From positions 32,456,425-32,520,424 of the forward strand of contig CAIIXF020000010.1 of assembly GCA_903813345.2 (NCBI GenBank): DNA of 64,000 bases, given 5' to 3'. The DNA is from Owenia fusiformis. Taxonomy: Eukaryota; Annelida; Polychaeta; Sabellida; Oweniidae. Every line of letters begins with the position of its first letter. The first letter of the stretch is position 1. The notes under the pieces were generated by a model. The model saw only the letters and a list, made by a program, of their open reading frames with translations. It searched no databases and was not told the origin of the DNA. Made by a program: the position numbers and the translations under genes. Shown piece by piece: positions 33,402 to 46,600 of this stretch.

Positions 33402-34988
33402 TTTGTCGTTTTCAACAGACACTGCACTACGTGCTCCTTTCCTAAAACACGACGATATTCATGATGTTAACAAAAAATGCATGAACTTCATTTATTAGAA
33501 GATCTTTATTAGAGAAAACTGACAACTTTTTTGAATGTCGAGATATCGGGCCAAGTACTTCAGAACGATTTATTTTGTTTTGAACGTATTTCCCGTAATT
33601 CAGACGATTTAGGTTTATTTGCAAATAAGATGAACGAGCTACAAAGGACACGGACGCCATCAAAATTTTAAATCAGGCAAGAAGTTAACACGTTCTCGCC
33701 TAATTGAATGAAGTGTATTTGGGGAACGTTTGAATATCCTAGCTTTACAAATAAAGATTTTACTAGTGTTGGGGGGGGGGGTGTTCGTATGACTTTTACC
33801 TCAGGGCTTCTAGGGTTAAAGTAAGTCAAAGGGTATTAATTCAATGTATTTCATTTTGAAACTGATATACAAATTAAATTACCCTTTTAAACTCTCGCTT
33901 AGTGTTCGGAGTTTTCAATTTGGTTTTTGTACCAAAATGTGTTAAATATGTAGATCAAGCCCTCTAGGAAAAACCATAGGGATTCATATGACATTTCTCT
34001 GTCAGGTTTAGGGTTCAATACCTGTAAGAGACACCACACTGATAGAATCTATGGCAGAATGTTTGAAATTGATTTTCCCAAGTGAAGCAGATTTTTATTC
34101 TAGAACGTTCGTGAATCGTGAAGATGTATTTGTTACTAATTAGAACTGACGGCTATAATGCCTTATAAGATACAGTTAATTTAGTTTTGAATAAAATAGC
34201 GAGCCTAAAGCGTCTCGAAAGATTTTTATTAAATGGTCAGGTTGTACTAATCAAACACGATGTGCGTAGATTAACTCAAACGTGACATGCATATCTACGC
34301 AGCAATCTTCAACGAGACACGCGGTAACAAATCACGTGAATAAATAGTGCGCTTAAGAAAGGGGAGAAATCAGAGATTCCAAGCAACAAGTCTCGAGGAA
34401 TATACTCTTGTTCAACCAACATAGGCTCTGGTGAAAAACGTACAATTGCATAGCTGTTCATCATTTTGAAATCCATAAGACAAAAACTGATTTCTGAGTA
34501 TTTACATGTATTATCAACATGCTAGACAGGATTAAACATTTTGGGCGCCGTAACCACGAGGTTGCGAGTTCGAGACGCGTGTGCTCCTTGTGTTTATTCA
34601 TTTAAATACATGAAGTTGATACTTGCGACTTTGACGTCCGGTTGAACTACTCAACAGTTGCAATTTGAAATGCTCAACTCTCCCACACCACAATTAGTGT
34701 CTCTCTAAAATATCTAACGTTGCCACGACATAAGCTAAACATTGCAAAAAGAAACAGTAAAATGTTGCAACATTAAACACAACACATAATAGTGCCGCTA
34801 AATAAAGCACTGTCGCTTTAAAAGCATTGACAACTGGACAATGCCACTTTAAGAAGCGCTAAACAATGCCAATTTAAAAAAGTGCCACATTAAAGATCAC
34901 TAAATGGTGCCAGTTTGTCATCCTGATACTCATAGTTTCTCTCTCTGTTGCATCGCAGAAGGATAGAGATGGAGAGGGCGTGGCTTAC
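33402..34988. other. Intergenic, no gene seen
   Basis: Contains a G run at about 33770 and a tRNA-like fragment at 34553-34590 (GGTTGCGAGTTCGAGAC, similar to a polymerase III B box), which could be a SINE remnant. Short ORFs on both strands have no recognisable content. Confidence 0.4.
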
Positions 34989-35144
34989 CACGATGCCAGT
35001 TTGTATTTAGATCCATGTCGCACCAGAAACTGCACTCAACAATAGCTTGGCAAACATGACAGTCGATGCAATCAAAACACAATGTAAAACATATGGACGG
35101 CAGAAACCTTTGACATGAATTGTTTCGTGGATAAAAGCAAGCTT
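34989..35144 (-). CDS. Orphan Cys-rich exon-like segment (uncharacterised)
   Basis: A 156-bp segment with an acceptor AG at 35146-35145 (weak pyrimidine tract) and a strong donor CGTG-GTAAGC at 34988. Read in phase 1 to phase 1 it is open and encodes 51 complete residues with nine cysteines (ACFYPRNNSCQRF, ICFTLCFDCIDCHVC, VECSFWCDMD). Such density and symmetric phase are typical of an extracellular module. I recognise no family. It may belong to a gene whose other exons I could not find, or be a relic. Confidence 0.35.
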
Positions 35145-37445
35145 CTGGTACATGATGAATATTTCATAAATTGCAAATGTCAATGATTGCGGTGAGCTAC
35201 CTCAAACATAAATTGATATACATGTTTTATACTAGATCAGAGACATAATAACAACGCCGAGACAGATATACCGTGAGTCACTCATCACTGTTTTATATGT
35301 CTCTGACTAGATGTATTCCAGGCCCAGTTCTTCAAACACCCAACTTACTTCTTGACAAACTTTTAAAAGAAACTGAACACTCTTGAAAATTAAAGAGCAA
35401 CAAAGGAGGTCAATACACTTAAAGGAGCAACATTGAAAATTAAAGACGAAGATTGGAGGCGAGGGGAGAAAAAAGATGATCCCCGTTTTCGATACTATTT
35501 AGAATTTGAGCATTTTTGCATCTTCAATCTCCAATAACTTCCATTTTTGATCGGATATCTCAATTTAAAAAAATATATATTTACATACTCTTCCAGATTA
35601 TTTTCAACATTTTACACTCATTGGTTTTTGTTCCCACTAAATAATTGAGTGTTTTTTCTATTTTAGCCAATGCACCGAACGAAACCCATAATGAGTAGAA
35701 TTTTAAGAACACAATTTATTAGACTAAGCTCCTGAATAATTTAAAAGGAATAATGTAAAGTTCAATAAACCCTGATATATCAGCTTACATGTGTCGCTCG
35801 TTGAATGATAAATTAAATGGAGTGTCTTTCCACTAGATTAGCACTCTGAAAGGTTTAGAAAATAAATAAATATTGTATGAATAATATCATTGGAATCGTC
35901 GTGAAAACTTTAACAAGGGTCAATGAGTATACTATTGGGCGGGGATAACGCAGATATACCGTCAACATATTACTGTATGGCCAAAGATAAACAAAATCAT
36001 AAAGAGAGAGGATGGCTATCACCAGATGAATAGACTTTAACTGAGAAAATAGGCGTTAGGCAGAGAAAAAAGGAAAAAATGAGAAAACAGGCACAATGGT
36101 CAATGACCAGAGGGAATAGATGTGCTTACCGACTGAAGTTTACGCGAGATTGCTAAGTGTAACCAATTACTCGTTGACAATGCAAAGTGTCAACACCCCT
36201 TATGAAAATTGCAATGACTCATAAACAAGTTCATGGCGCAAAACATGATATTAAGATATTTAATGTATATTGCACTGCATTTAACTCTGGCTAATTTGCT
36301 TGTTGCCACAACGTCTAATATTTTTTATTGTCATCTATTTAGTAACCTCTGATGTTTATGGTTACCATAGTATTTAAATAAAGGTGTCCAGTCAAGAGTC
36401 AGTCTATGACGATTCATTTCAATGAGTGGAAGGGTCATTGACATACACCGTATCTTACGATTGACAATGTACAATAAAAGTAATAAAAATCTATGATATT
36501 ATTAGTTTTTAATGAGAAAAAGGTAAATCCCATAATGAATATACATACAATATCATGCCAAATTATGATAGGCCTTGTATGAATTTATGATCCTGAAGTT
36601 TTATGCTCCTACAATTCCCACCACGTATTTGGGACATTTAACGGGTGTGGCTTTGAGCCAGAAGAAACACTGCCAGAATTGAAAAAAAAGCAATATATAT
36701 CCTCCCTCCTCCTTAGAGATATGTTGAATATTGTCATGGACCGATTTCAAGTTCCTTCAAATTAAACCAATCTTTTGTGAACATCATGGTTTGTCAATAG
36801 TTCATATTTGACATTTGATTTCAGATATGACCTTTTGTTGACCTCGAGTCAAACGTGTCTCCTATAAACTAAATAAATTAGGATGTTTCAAATAATATGC
36901 GATAAGTTATTACAGCTGTATGTTAAATGAATGTTGGTATCTAGCTCAGGATCCTCCCTTCTGATGCAGCAGACTATAATGGTCCCAATTCTTATTGGTT
37001 TTTCTTTATTCCCAACCTTTTTGTTTTTTTCAACTCTATGGTTGTGCTTTGATATTATGCTGAAAAAACTGTTTATAACTTTATGTCAATTGAATATTAA
37101 AGCATCAAGAAAATCTTGCCTATTGAACGAAAGGTAAAAATAATATATGTCCAAATATATATAATATAATCCAAAGATTTTAACGAAAGATGTAACTTTC
37201 AACTTTAAGCCCAACAACAGAAATAATATTATTCTCTTGATTTTATTCAGCATTTATCAATTATATTATTATTATTATATTTTATGGGAAATGACTGAAT
37301 CTCCCTCATAGAAAGAGGATTGACTCCCTCTTATGAGGGGATTGCCTCCCCTTTTAAAAAGGGGTTTATTCCCCCTCTTAGAATGGGATTGATTCTCCTC
37401 TTAGTAATACACTTGATAACATATACACCACTCCAACAGCCATTT
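35145..37445. other. Intergenic, including UTP15 3' UTR
   Basis: AT-rich, with no gene recognised from 35145 to about 37200. The UTP15 3' UTR should begin at 37445 and run left. It contains the tandem hairpin block at 37298-37403 and candidate minus-strand AATAAA signals at 37370-37365 and 37247-37242. Confidence 0.5.
37298..37403 (-). repeat. Tandem purine/pyrimidine hairpin units in the UTP15 3' UTR
   Basis: Four units of roughly 27 bp, each with a CTCCC or CCCTC tract followed by its complement (CCTCTTATGAGG, CCCCTTTTAAAAAGGGG, CCCCTCTTAGAATGGG). It lies 43 bp past the stop codon and embeds an AATAAA signal at 37370-37365 on the minus strand. Confidence 0.7.
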
Positions 37446-37690
37446 TCAGCTTGTTTCATATTTCACAGATAGTGAATTTGACATTGTCTTGTGGAGGTTA
37501 TCTATTGAGGTATTGTCCGTGTTAGTTGGGGTTTCTAAAGGAGAAGAAGCAGCTGCAAATAATGTCTCTAAAGTTCCCATTGTCTCTATGAGTTCTTTCA
37601 TGTAAGACATTTCCATTTCAACAGTTTCTTTCAGTCTTTGTAAAGCTTGTTGTAGCTCCACACTGCTGCCTAGCCGGTCTGTGTAAAGTT
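37446..37690 (-). CDS. UTP15: UTP15 exon 12 (C-terminal helices, stop)
   Basis: Acceptor TTACAG ends at 37691. Encodes [10 protein letters not shown], then [20 protein letters not shown] and [11 protein letters not shown], typical of the end of the UTP15 C-terminal domain, and a Ser/Thr-rich tail. Confidence 0.95.
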
Positions 37691-40600
37691 CTGTAACACA
37701 ATAATATAATATATGAATGTATAAATCAGCAATATATGAATGCATAAATCAGCAATATATGAATTTATAAATCAGCAATATATGAATGCATAAATCAGCA
37801 ATACACGAATGCATAAATCAGCAATATATGAATGTATAAATCAGCAATACACGAATGCATAAATCAGCAATATATGAATGTATAAATCAGCAATACACGA
37901 ATGCATAAATCAGCAATATATGAATTTATAAATCAGCAATATATGAATTTATAAATCAGCAATATATGAATGCATAAATGCAGCAATATATGAATGTATA
38001 AATCCGCAATATATGAATGCATAAATGCAGCAATATATGAATGTATAAATCAGCAATATATGAATGCATAAATCAGCAATATATGAACTTATAAGTCAGC
38101 AATATGAATGTATAAATGCAGCAATATATGACAGTATTATAATATAAATCAATGCATAAGAGTACAAAATATCAAGGGAACTTAACTGCCCCTAGCCATC
38201 AATGTTTTTAAAATACGCAAATAATAAGACTAATTGCACGCATGAAGGTGAACTTAATTTATTTATTTACGAAATATGACTTATAGTAAACGAGGCAAAA
38301 ATGTGATGTCTGTGTACATTTGTGATTTTCAAGGAAGGGTAAATAGTAGAACTGGACTACCTGTATCTTTAGAAAGAGAACATAATATCAATCATTTAAA
38401 GAGAGAGAATAAAATAAATAAATGATAATAATGTTAATAAATATGTTTTTCTTTGCCGAGAACCATACTTTGTGTATTTTTAGAAAGAGGACCTTTTATC
38501 ATTTAAAGAGAGAGACCTACTGTGTTGTTAATACATCATAATATCTTTCATTGTACAGGAACTACCTACGTAGAATTGAAACTATTTTTGATTTTATAAT
38601 TCTAAAGTGACCTTAAGCTTTTGATTTTTTAAATGAATCCAAACTACTAAGGGTAAAAGACAACTCTAAAAAACAATTCCAGGGAATAGCAGTATACCAA
38701 AAAAAACCAAATTTTTGACATTGTTTCTCATCTAAAACATTTCATGATAGAAAAAGCTAGGCATCAAAGTTTTCAATAAAAGGACACATATCGGAGAACA
38801 GTTTCCAGGGGTTAATAATTGTTTTATGAAAAATAAAGAAATATCGCCCAAATTAGATTATGAATATTCAAAAGAGGACATTTAATATACAATATGTAAA
38901 AATATCAAAATTGTCCAAAGCGAGCGTAATGTGCAGTAGACTGATTAACTTTGTTCTCCAAACCGAGACTAGTCTTTTGTTTGGATTTTGATTTTTTTCT
39001 GTATACTAAACCACCGAAGACTACTCCCCTTGTATGTCCATTTTACATAAGGGATCAAAGGTAGCAGACAGTATATCTAAAAACAACTTTTGTTTATTTG
39101 ACATATTTATTAAGTTCCCAGGAAATGCTGAAAAATTACACTTAATAAGAAGTTAAGCGGCAATTTCATCTTAATTTATCTCATATTCTTTATACTAAGG
39201 ATAGACCTCTTTAAAATCAAGTCATCGTACAGTCACGGTTGTGCTGTATCTCTGCTACAAGATTAATTTGATTCTATACTGCTCTCTGATTGGTTATTAC
39301 TATGTTAAGCCGATTTTCATTGGTCTACACTGACATTCCCCTATTTTCATGTTTAGAAATAAGATATTCACCAAAGCAATAAACTCCAGTTATGACTTTA
39401 CTTCTATGACGTTCATTTATAAATACTGCTTGCACTTTTAATCTCTCTATGATAAATGATTTGTTCAGAAAAAAACTGGAGATAGGTATCTGCGCTCGAG
39501 ATAGATATTTGCGCTCGAGAAAATATGAAAGTAGAAATATGAACGTTGTTTTGGTTCATAAGCTCATTTGAAAGGTCTCTTTGTGCTTTTTAAGATAAAC
39601 AAAAAATCACAATATTGCAAAATCTTTGATAAGATCCCTTTTCCAAAATGTGTGACCATATAAAGAACGTTGGTCAAATTTGGCCGACGAACACTGATTG
39701 GCGCGGTGAGTTCACAGATTCCTTTTAGTTTGAAAGAGTGAAGACGAAGCTCTCTTTTAAGAAGTGAAGTCAAACGAATGCAAAGGGTACTTTTCCTGTG
39801 CCCTGGCTTAAATTATAAACAAGAGACGTATATTGCTAATAAGAGTGGCACTTACCAAGGACCATAGTGGAGACATCTATTAAAACAGGGGTGAACTGTG
39901 ATTTGCAGATGAATCTAAAATAAAATAAAATGAAATATAAAGCATGCAGTTTTAGGGCATCAGCATATTAACATTTCATAAGTACATCAGTATTGCATTT
40001 TTAAGTAAAATGGAAGCATTTCGAATTGAAAATGTATGTATTCATGTATTGGAATATTTGAATGAACAGATGGATGGAAAATGACATTAAGAGACGTCTT
40101 TTAATCAAGAGCAAAATTAGATTTGATGACAAGCTAAATATAAATAGAATGTGTAAGAATCATAGAGTAGAGCTATCTTTAACATAAAAAAAGATGATTT
40201 TCATTAATTATACTCATTCTGTCTTTTACAGAAAAATTGTGCCTTTGCACAATAAAATTAATCTAATTCTGAATCTTCAAGCTCTTCTGAAATATATATA
40301 TGTACCAAACTAAGAATACGATATATTTAGTAGCCCGGACACTTATAATATAAATAAATCAACAGGTTTTCCTTGAATTTTTTTTTATGTCAGAATTTTA
40401 CTCTAGTTTTTCAAATAGGTAAAAGAAAAAAGTGACCCTTGAGCAATTCTGTCCTGGCTACTATATTTTGAGGAGGCACTTATTATAAAAATCAATATTT
40501 ATCAAATATATTCACTTACTTTTGTATAAACTTTATAATTCTACAGATTGATTTTTCATCTCGTCCAGCCAGAGCTGGTTTGATTCCACCACGCCTAATT

Positions 40601-43600
40601 AGTTCTTGGATTACACTAATCGTGACCTCGGGAGTTTTACTGCGAACACGAATCTGGAATAATAATTTACATTGAATAATCATTATCTTAGCCTTACGCA
40701 AATTCACCAAGAACACATTCATCTCTGCATGATTTTGGTCGATGTCCTGGTCTCTACAGGGTGACCCGAATAATGCAAATTTCTAATTTTTGAAAGAACT
40801 GTCTCAAATATGGAAGAATGTTCATGTTTTGATAGACTGTTAAATGGAGCTAATGGTGGTGACTTATATTACAATATATATTTTACTTATAATTCTGATG
40901 TAAACTCAGCATGACTGAAATATCTTTGTCGAAAACCAATACTGTATCCAAAAACAATATTTCGTCTAAAACCTTACATCGATTGCTGCATCCAGTGCTT
41001 TAGAATAATTAAACTTCTTAAAGTGCTTGTCGTATGGTTCAAGTTTCTCTCTCCGTTTATGCTCCACTTTGTGCGCATCCTACAGATAAAAAAAGAATAA
41101 CATAACCAAATTTGATCACTTGAAAACGTCTACAGAAGTGTGAAAGAACGATTGTTACTGACCAATTAGTGAATACCAATGTCAGGTGGTGATGAATTTT
41201 TTTAAAAATTGAAAAAAATGGTAATTGCGAGTCTGTGACTAAAGTTATCATGTGACTGACAACCAATCACATACAAGATTAAGAATAGATTTCCAAAAAA
41301 ACTTGTTAAAGTAAAACACTAAACAGTCCACTTTTCAAAGCATTTTATGTAAATTTCACTTAAAATCTTACTTGGTATACATCTCAAGTATAACACTATT
41401 AGGGGGGTAAGTAACTCACCGCTGTAGGGATATATGTCTTATTCTTAACAATGTAACTGTAAGACTTTTTATGCTTCTTGACTTTTTCTGCAGTATCAGG
41501 CTTCCTGTGTTGAATCGAGAGAAGGCCACTTGTCATTCCAACTGCGATCAATTTGTCATTAGGCTAGAAGTGAAATAAAATAAAATAAAATGTATAAATA
41601 TATAGTTTTGTTTTTGTCTTTTGCTTAGTCAAAAGATATGGGTATGTATAAGCTAGATTAGATTCATGACAACTTGTGCATGTAGTGACTAGATTCAAGA
41701 CATGGATATGGATGTTTTAAATAAATTCATGATATCATAAGTGTATTATAACTGCTTCATGACATCATAAGCTACAATAAGGTGGGTCTACATTTCCAAA
41801 AAATAGCAAAATGTCAATATTTTATCTCGATTACATCATGGTCATGGTCAATTACATCATCGTAAATTAATTTCAGAATTCTCAATCATTAAACAATTTG
41901 TTGATTAATGATTTTTTATCTCAGATTTCTCAATCATTAAAAGATTTGTTGATTTATGATTTTTTATCTCAGATTTCTCAATCATTAAAAGATTTGTTGA
42001 TTAATGATTTTTTATCTCAGAATTCTCAATCATTAAAAGATTTGTTGATTAATGATTTTTTATCTCAGAATTCTCAATCATTAAAAGATTTGTTGATTAA
42101 TGATTTTTTATCTCAGATTTCTCAATCATTAAAAGATTTGTTGATTAATGATTTTTTTATCTCAGATTTCTCAATCATTAAGATTTGTTGATTAATGATT
42201 TTTTATCTCAGATTTCTCAATCATTAAAAGATTTGTTGATAAATGATTTTTTTATCTCAGAATTCTCAATCATTAAAAGATTTGTTGATTAATGATTTTT
42301 TATCTCAGATTTCTCAATCATTAAAAGATTTGTTGATTAATGTTTTTTTATCTCAGAATTCTCAATCATTAAAAGATTTGTTGATTAATGATTTTTTATC
42401 TCAGAATTCTCAATCATTAAAAGATTTGTTGATTAATGATTTTTTATCTCAGATTTCTCAATTATTAATTCTATAATTCTTAATTTATTAATTCTATAAA
42501 AAGTATGTACAAAAATGCAGCATGACAAATACCGAGACATCTTATTCGAAGAGTGTTGACTGATAAAGCTTCTCTTACAACAAATGAAACAAAAGAATAC
42601 CATATAAGGAGGATAAATAAAAGGATCAGGAATAAGACATACTTGAGCGAACAATGAGTAAAGAAAGGTGATTGATATTAGACATCAATAACAGGAAATT
42701 GAGTCAAACATGATGATTATTTTTAAATGCAAAATCTATATACAGATAAGATCAATTGTTTTTGTCCAATATGTCAGCATGCAAGGACTCAAAAGTATGA
42801 AGGTTGGAATGGATTAACGATTATTGAAGTAACCACATAAAAGAAAAAATTGATTACGGAATTGGGTGTATCGGTTTAGGCCTATCGGTACCAAGTACAT
42901 AAAAACCCAAGTTGAAGGAATCTTCATTTGCTGAAACAAAATCCATAGCACATGATATTCTCATTCACCAGCAACAGAGATGTTTTTTAACATCAGAGAA
43001 AATTTGGTCAGACAAATGAAGAATATTCTGATTTTGATTTCAGCTTTACACGTGACAAATGGTCAGGCTGTATCGACTTCAGGGCAGTTGTTTGCGTATC
43101 ATGGAGATTTCCGGGGAGCCATTCCGTTTGATAGCTTAGAAGCTTCGAGCGTTAACGTTTGTGCAACTTTCTGTGCATCAAAAAGCAACCAATGTACGTG
43201 TTTCAGCTACAATACATTAAAGGAATGCCGTCTCTTAGAATCAGCAATAGATGGCGCTGTGATAGCAGTACCAGACTTGGAATATGTTCTGTACTGTAAT
43301 ACTGGTGAGTAAATTGAGTTTGAAGAATGTTCCATGAAAACTTGTCTTCGTGGAACATATTTGGTAACTCTAAAGTGTTCCACTTCTAGGTGTTCCACTT
43401 TACAGTCTTCTCTGTATTTCATTCCCAATAATTATTCAGCATAATTAAATTAAATCTTTTTTTTTTTTTTTTATATTTCCTTTATTTCATAATACATCAT
43501 ACAAACAGATACAAGGCCTACGCCGAAGCATTATTGGCCCTGTTAAAGTAGTTACAATATAGGTTAAAATAGGTCACAATGTAAAAAAAAATGATAGATA

Positions 43601-46600
43601 TAAAACATATTTATGAACATGAAAATAATCGTGAAAACGTGAAGAATATTGGACTATTTGACTTCCTTGACAATAGAGTGTAAAAATTCGGCAGTTAATT
43701 CAATAGCCTTTTTATTTGTAATTGTGTCAAGAGAAGGATCTGCAAAAAGTAGAAACTCTACCCTGTCTTCCTGTTTTCTATTATTAAAAGAGTTTAAATT
43801 AAAGGATGGCAGTCTCCCTAGTTCTCTGTGAAAATTGAGTCTTTGAATGTTAAAAAGAGGGCAATGGAGCAATAGGTGTTTGGTTGATTTATTATTTGGT
43901 TTGGTTTATTATAAATGAAATCTATTCTTAATAATATGTTTATCATGCACTACTAATGTTCTAAATCAAGATTAAATATGAATTGTTTGCATTTTTGATT
44001 TCATATCTAGAATAAAGCCACAAATTCTAAAAACAAAGCAAAAACAATAGATCGACTGGTTTACTCGTAATCCATCCTCACCTAAAACCCACTAATTGTG
44101 AAATACCAGCATCATTTTGAGAGTACCTGGGTATACAAGAACTGTTTATAAAATATATGTGAAACATATTCTTGAACATTGAACATTGGTTCATTGTTTA
44201 TGGATTTCACGAACAATTCTTGAACTGTTCCGAAAACAAACTTCAAATTCTCATATATTCTTTTATCCAGATGTGGACATCTATGTACACAATTACATTG
44301 GATGTTACGGGGATACAGGTGATAGAGATTTGCCATATAATACAAATAAACCACCTTATTTAACGCCCCAAGTTTGTATAGACACCTGCCGAAACCTTAA
44401 CCAAGGTAAGGAAGCCCACAACATGTTAAAATCTTTGCCTAATGAAAATATTCTAGGTAAAATATTTTTTTCTTTCTTATAGGCCCTTCTTATATTTTAG
44501 AATGAGGTAAAATTTTGGCAAAATGTATTTGGAGTGAAAGTTTAAATTTAAAAAAATAAGTTAATGAAAATGTATACTCTATTATAGTATTTTTGCATAA
44601 ACCATTGTGAAGTTTTTTCTTTAGTGGGTAACACAGACTCATAATAAAATGTACATGTAATTCATCTTCAACATTCCTTGCAGGGTTCCTATATGCTGCC
44701 GTTCAGTTTGGCACCGACTGTTTTTGTGGAACAAGTTATGGGAAATATGGGCCTTCAACATCTTGCACTTATACATGTGAGGGTGACCCCCAGCAGACAT
44801 GTGGAGGTTTCAATGGAAATGAAATATATGCCATCTAAGAGAATATATGACATTGTGAAAATGTTTGACATCTTATAGATTAAATTCAAGGAGAATGTCT
44901 GACACCAAGAAAATATATGACATTTAAGAGATGTATGGCATCAAGAAAATCTATGACATTGACATTTAAGATAATATATGGCATTGTGAAAATGTTTGAC
45001 ATCTTATAGATTAATATCAAGGGGAATGTCTGACATTGTGAAAATATATGACATTTAAGAGAATATATGACATTGTGAAAAAATTTGACATCTAATAGAT
45101 TAAATTCAAGAAGAATGTCTGACACCAAGAAAATATATGACATTTAAGAGATGTATGACATCAAGAAAATCTATGACATTGACATTTAAGATAATATATG
45201 GCATTGTGAAAATGTTTGACATCTTATAGATTAATATCAAGGGAAATGTCTGACATTAAGAAAATATATGACATTTAAGAGAATATATGACACTGTAAAA
45301 ATGTTTGACATCTAATAGATTAATATCAAGGAGAAAGTCGGACACCAAGAAATTCAAAATTTATGATATTGACATTTAAGATAATTTATGACATTTTACA
45401 CAATGTATTACATTTAAGAGAATATATGACTCAAGAAAACTAATGCCATTGACATATATGAGAATCTATGACCCCAACAAAATGTATTCAATACAGTTGC
45501 AAATGTTCTAAGATCGTACCTAAAACATAGCAGTATGGGCTTGATAACCCAGAAAGCAAGATGGTTGCCAAAAGTTAATCAGTTCTAGAACTTTTTACCA
45601 TATAACATGTGTGAAAATTTGAAGTAAATTCATTAAGCGGTTTTCCTTGAATCGCGATGACAAGATCTATCTAAAAACTTCCAAGATGGCTGCCAGAATG
45701 CAGGATGGCCACCAAAAAGTTAATCAGCTCTATAACTTCTTACCATATAGCATGTGTGAAAATTTGAAGTAAATTTATTGAGTGGTTTTCCTTGAATCAC
45801 GATGACAAGATCTATCGAAAAACTTCCAAGATGGCTGCCAGAATGCAGGATGGCCACCAGAAAGTTAATCAGCTCTAGAACTTCTTACCATGTAACATGT
45901 GTGGAAATTTGAAGTAAATTCATTAAGTGGTTCTCCTGGAATCGTGATGACAAGAAAGTGAGATGCCGCCCAGCCGTCATGCAATTGACAATATCGTAAC
46001 TTTTTTTAGGTACAGTAAAAATAACCAATTTAGAACTTCAATGTCAAAAGATGATCAATAAAACACACAAGATAAAAAATCAATGATGAATACAAAGTAA
46101 CCAATACTTTAAGCAACCTGAATAGAAGTTCAGAACAACATGCTGACAAGGTTATTATCAGCCATATGTAATGTTGCACGTGTGCTTTAATGTGACCAGG
46201 TTTTCCTCAGAGCCAATAGGCAGTAGAGGGGTTATAGGTAATGGGATTCAATTGACTTCATTGATTGATTGATTGATTTCATTGATATCCCGTCATAGCC
46301 CTAAAATGCATTTTGCTGGAACATTTTTTTTCAACACTGATACAAAATTCCCTGACATTTCCCTGCCATAGCTACTGTTTTAAAATTCCCTGACATTTTT
46401 GGCTTTTTTTGACCCAATTTTAAAATTCCCTACCATTCCCAGTACCTGGAAAAAGAAATCAATTTCCCTGGCATTTCCAGGTGTGTACGAACCCTGTATC
46501 TTAAACCCCTTTAGTGTAATATCCCCATCTTCCAGTTTCTTACCCCTACCCCCAGGTATCTTTCCACTATGTATCTCACATGCAACCTCCCCTCCCCCAA

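Noticed and set aside
33442-33663. 73-codon minus-strand ORF MMASVSFVARSSYLQ...
   Set aside because: No domain, no good splice donor in phase, and it is isolated in repeat-rich intergenic DNA.
34549-34590. tRNA gene
   Set aside because: Only a B-box-like GCGAGTTCGAGAC word is present. No acceptor stem or anticodon arm could be folded. At most a SINE remnant.
41898-42476. Plus-strand open frames of [16 protein letters not shown] repeats
   Set aside because: They come from a 48-bp minisatellite whose period is a multiple of three. No start context, splice logic or family resemblance.
42243-42654. Possible gene on the minus strand beside the 48-bp array ([12 protein letters not shown]...)
   Set aside because: It ends in the minisatellite and has no recognisable content.
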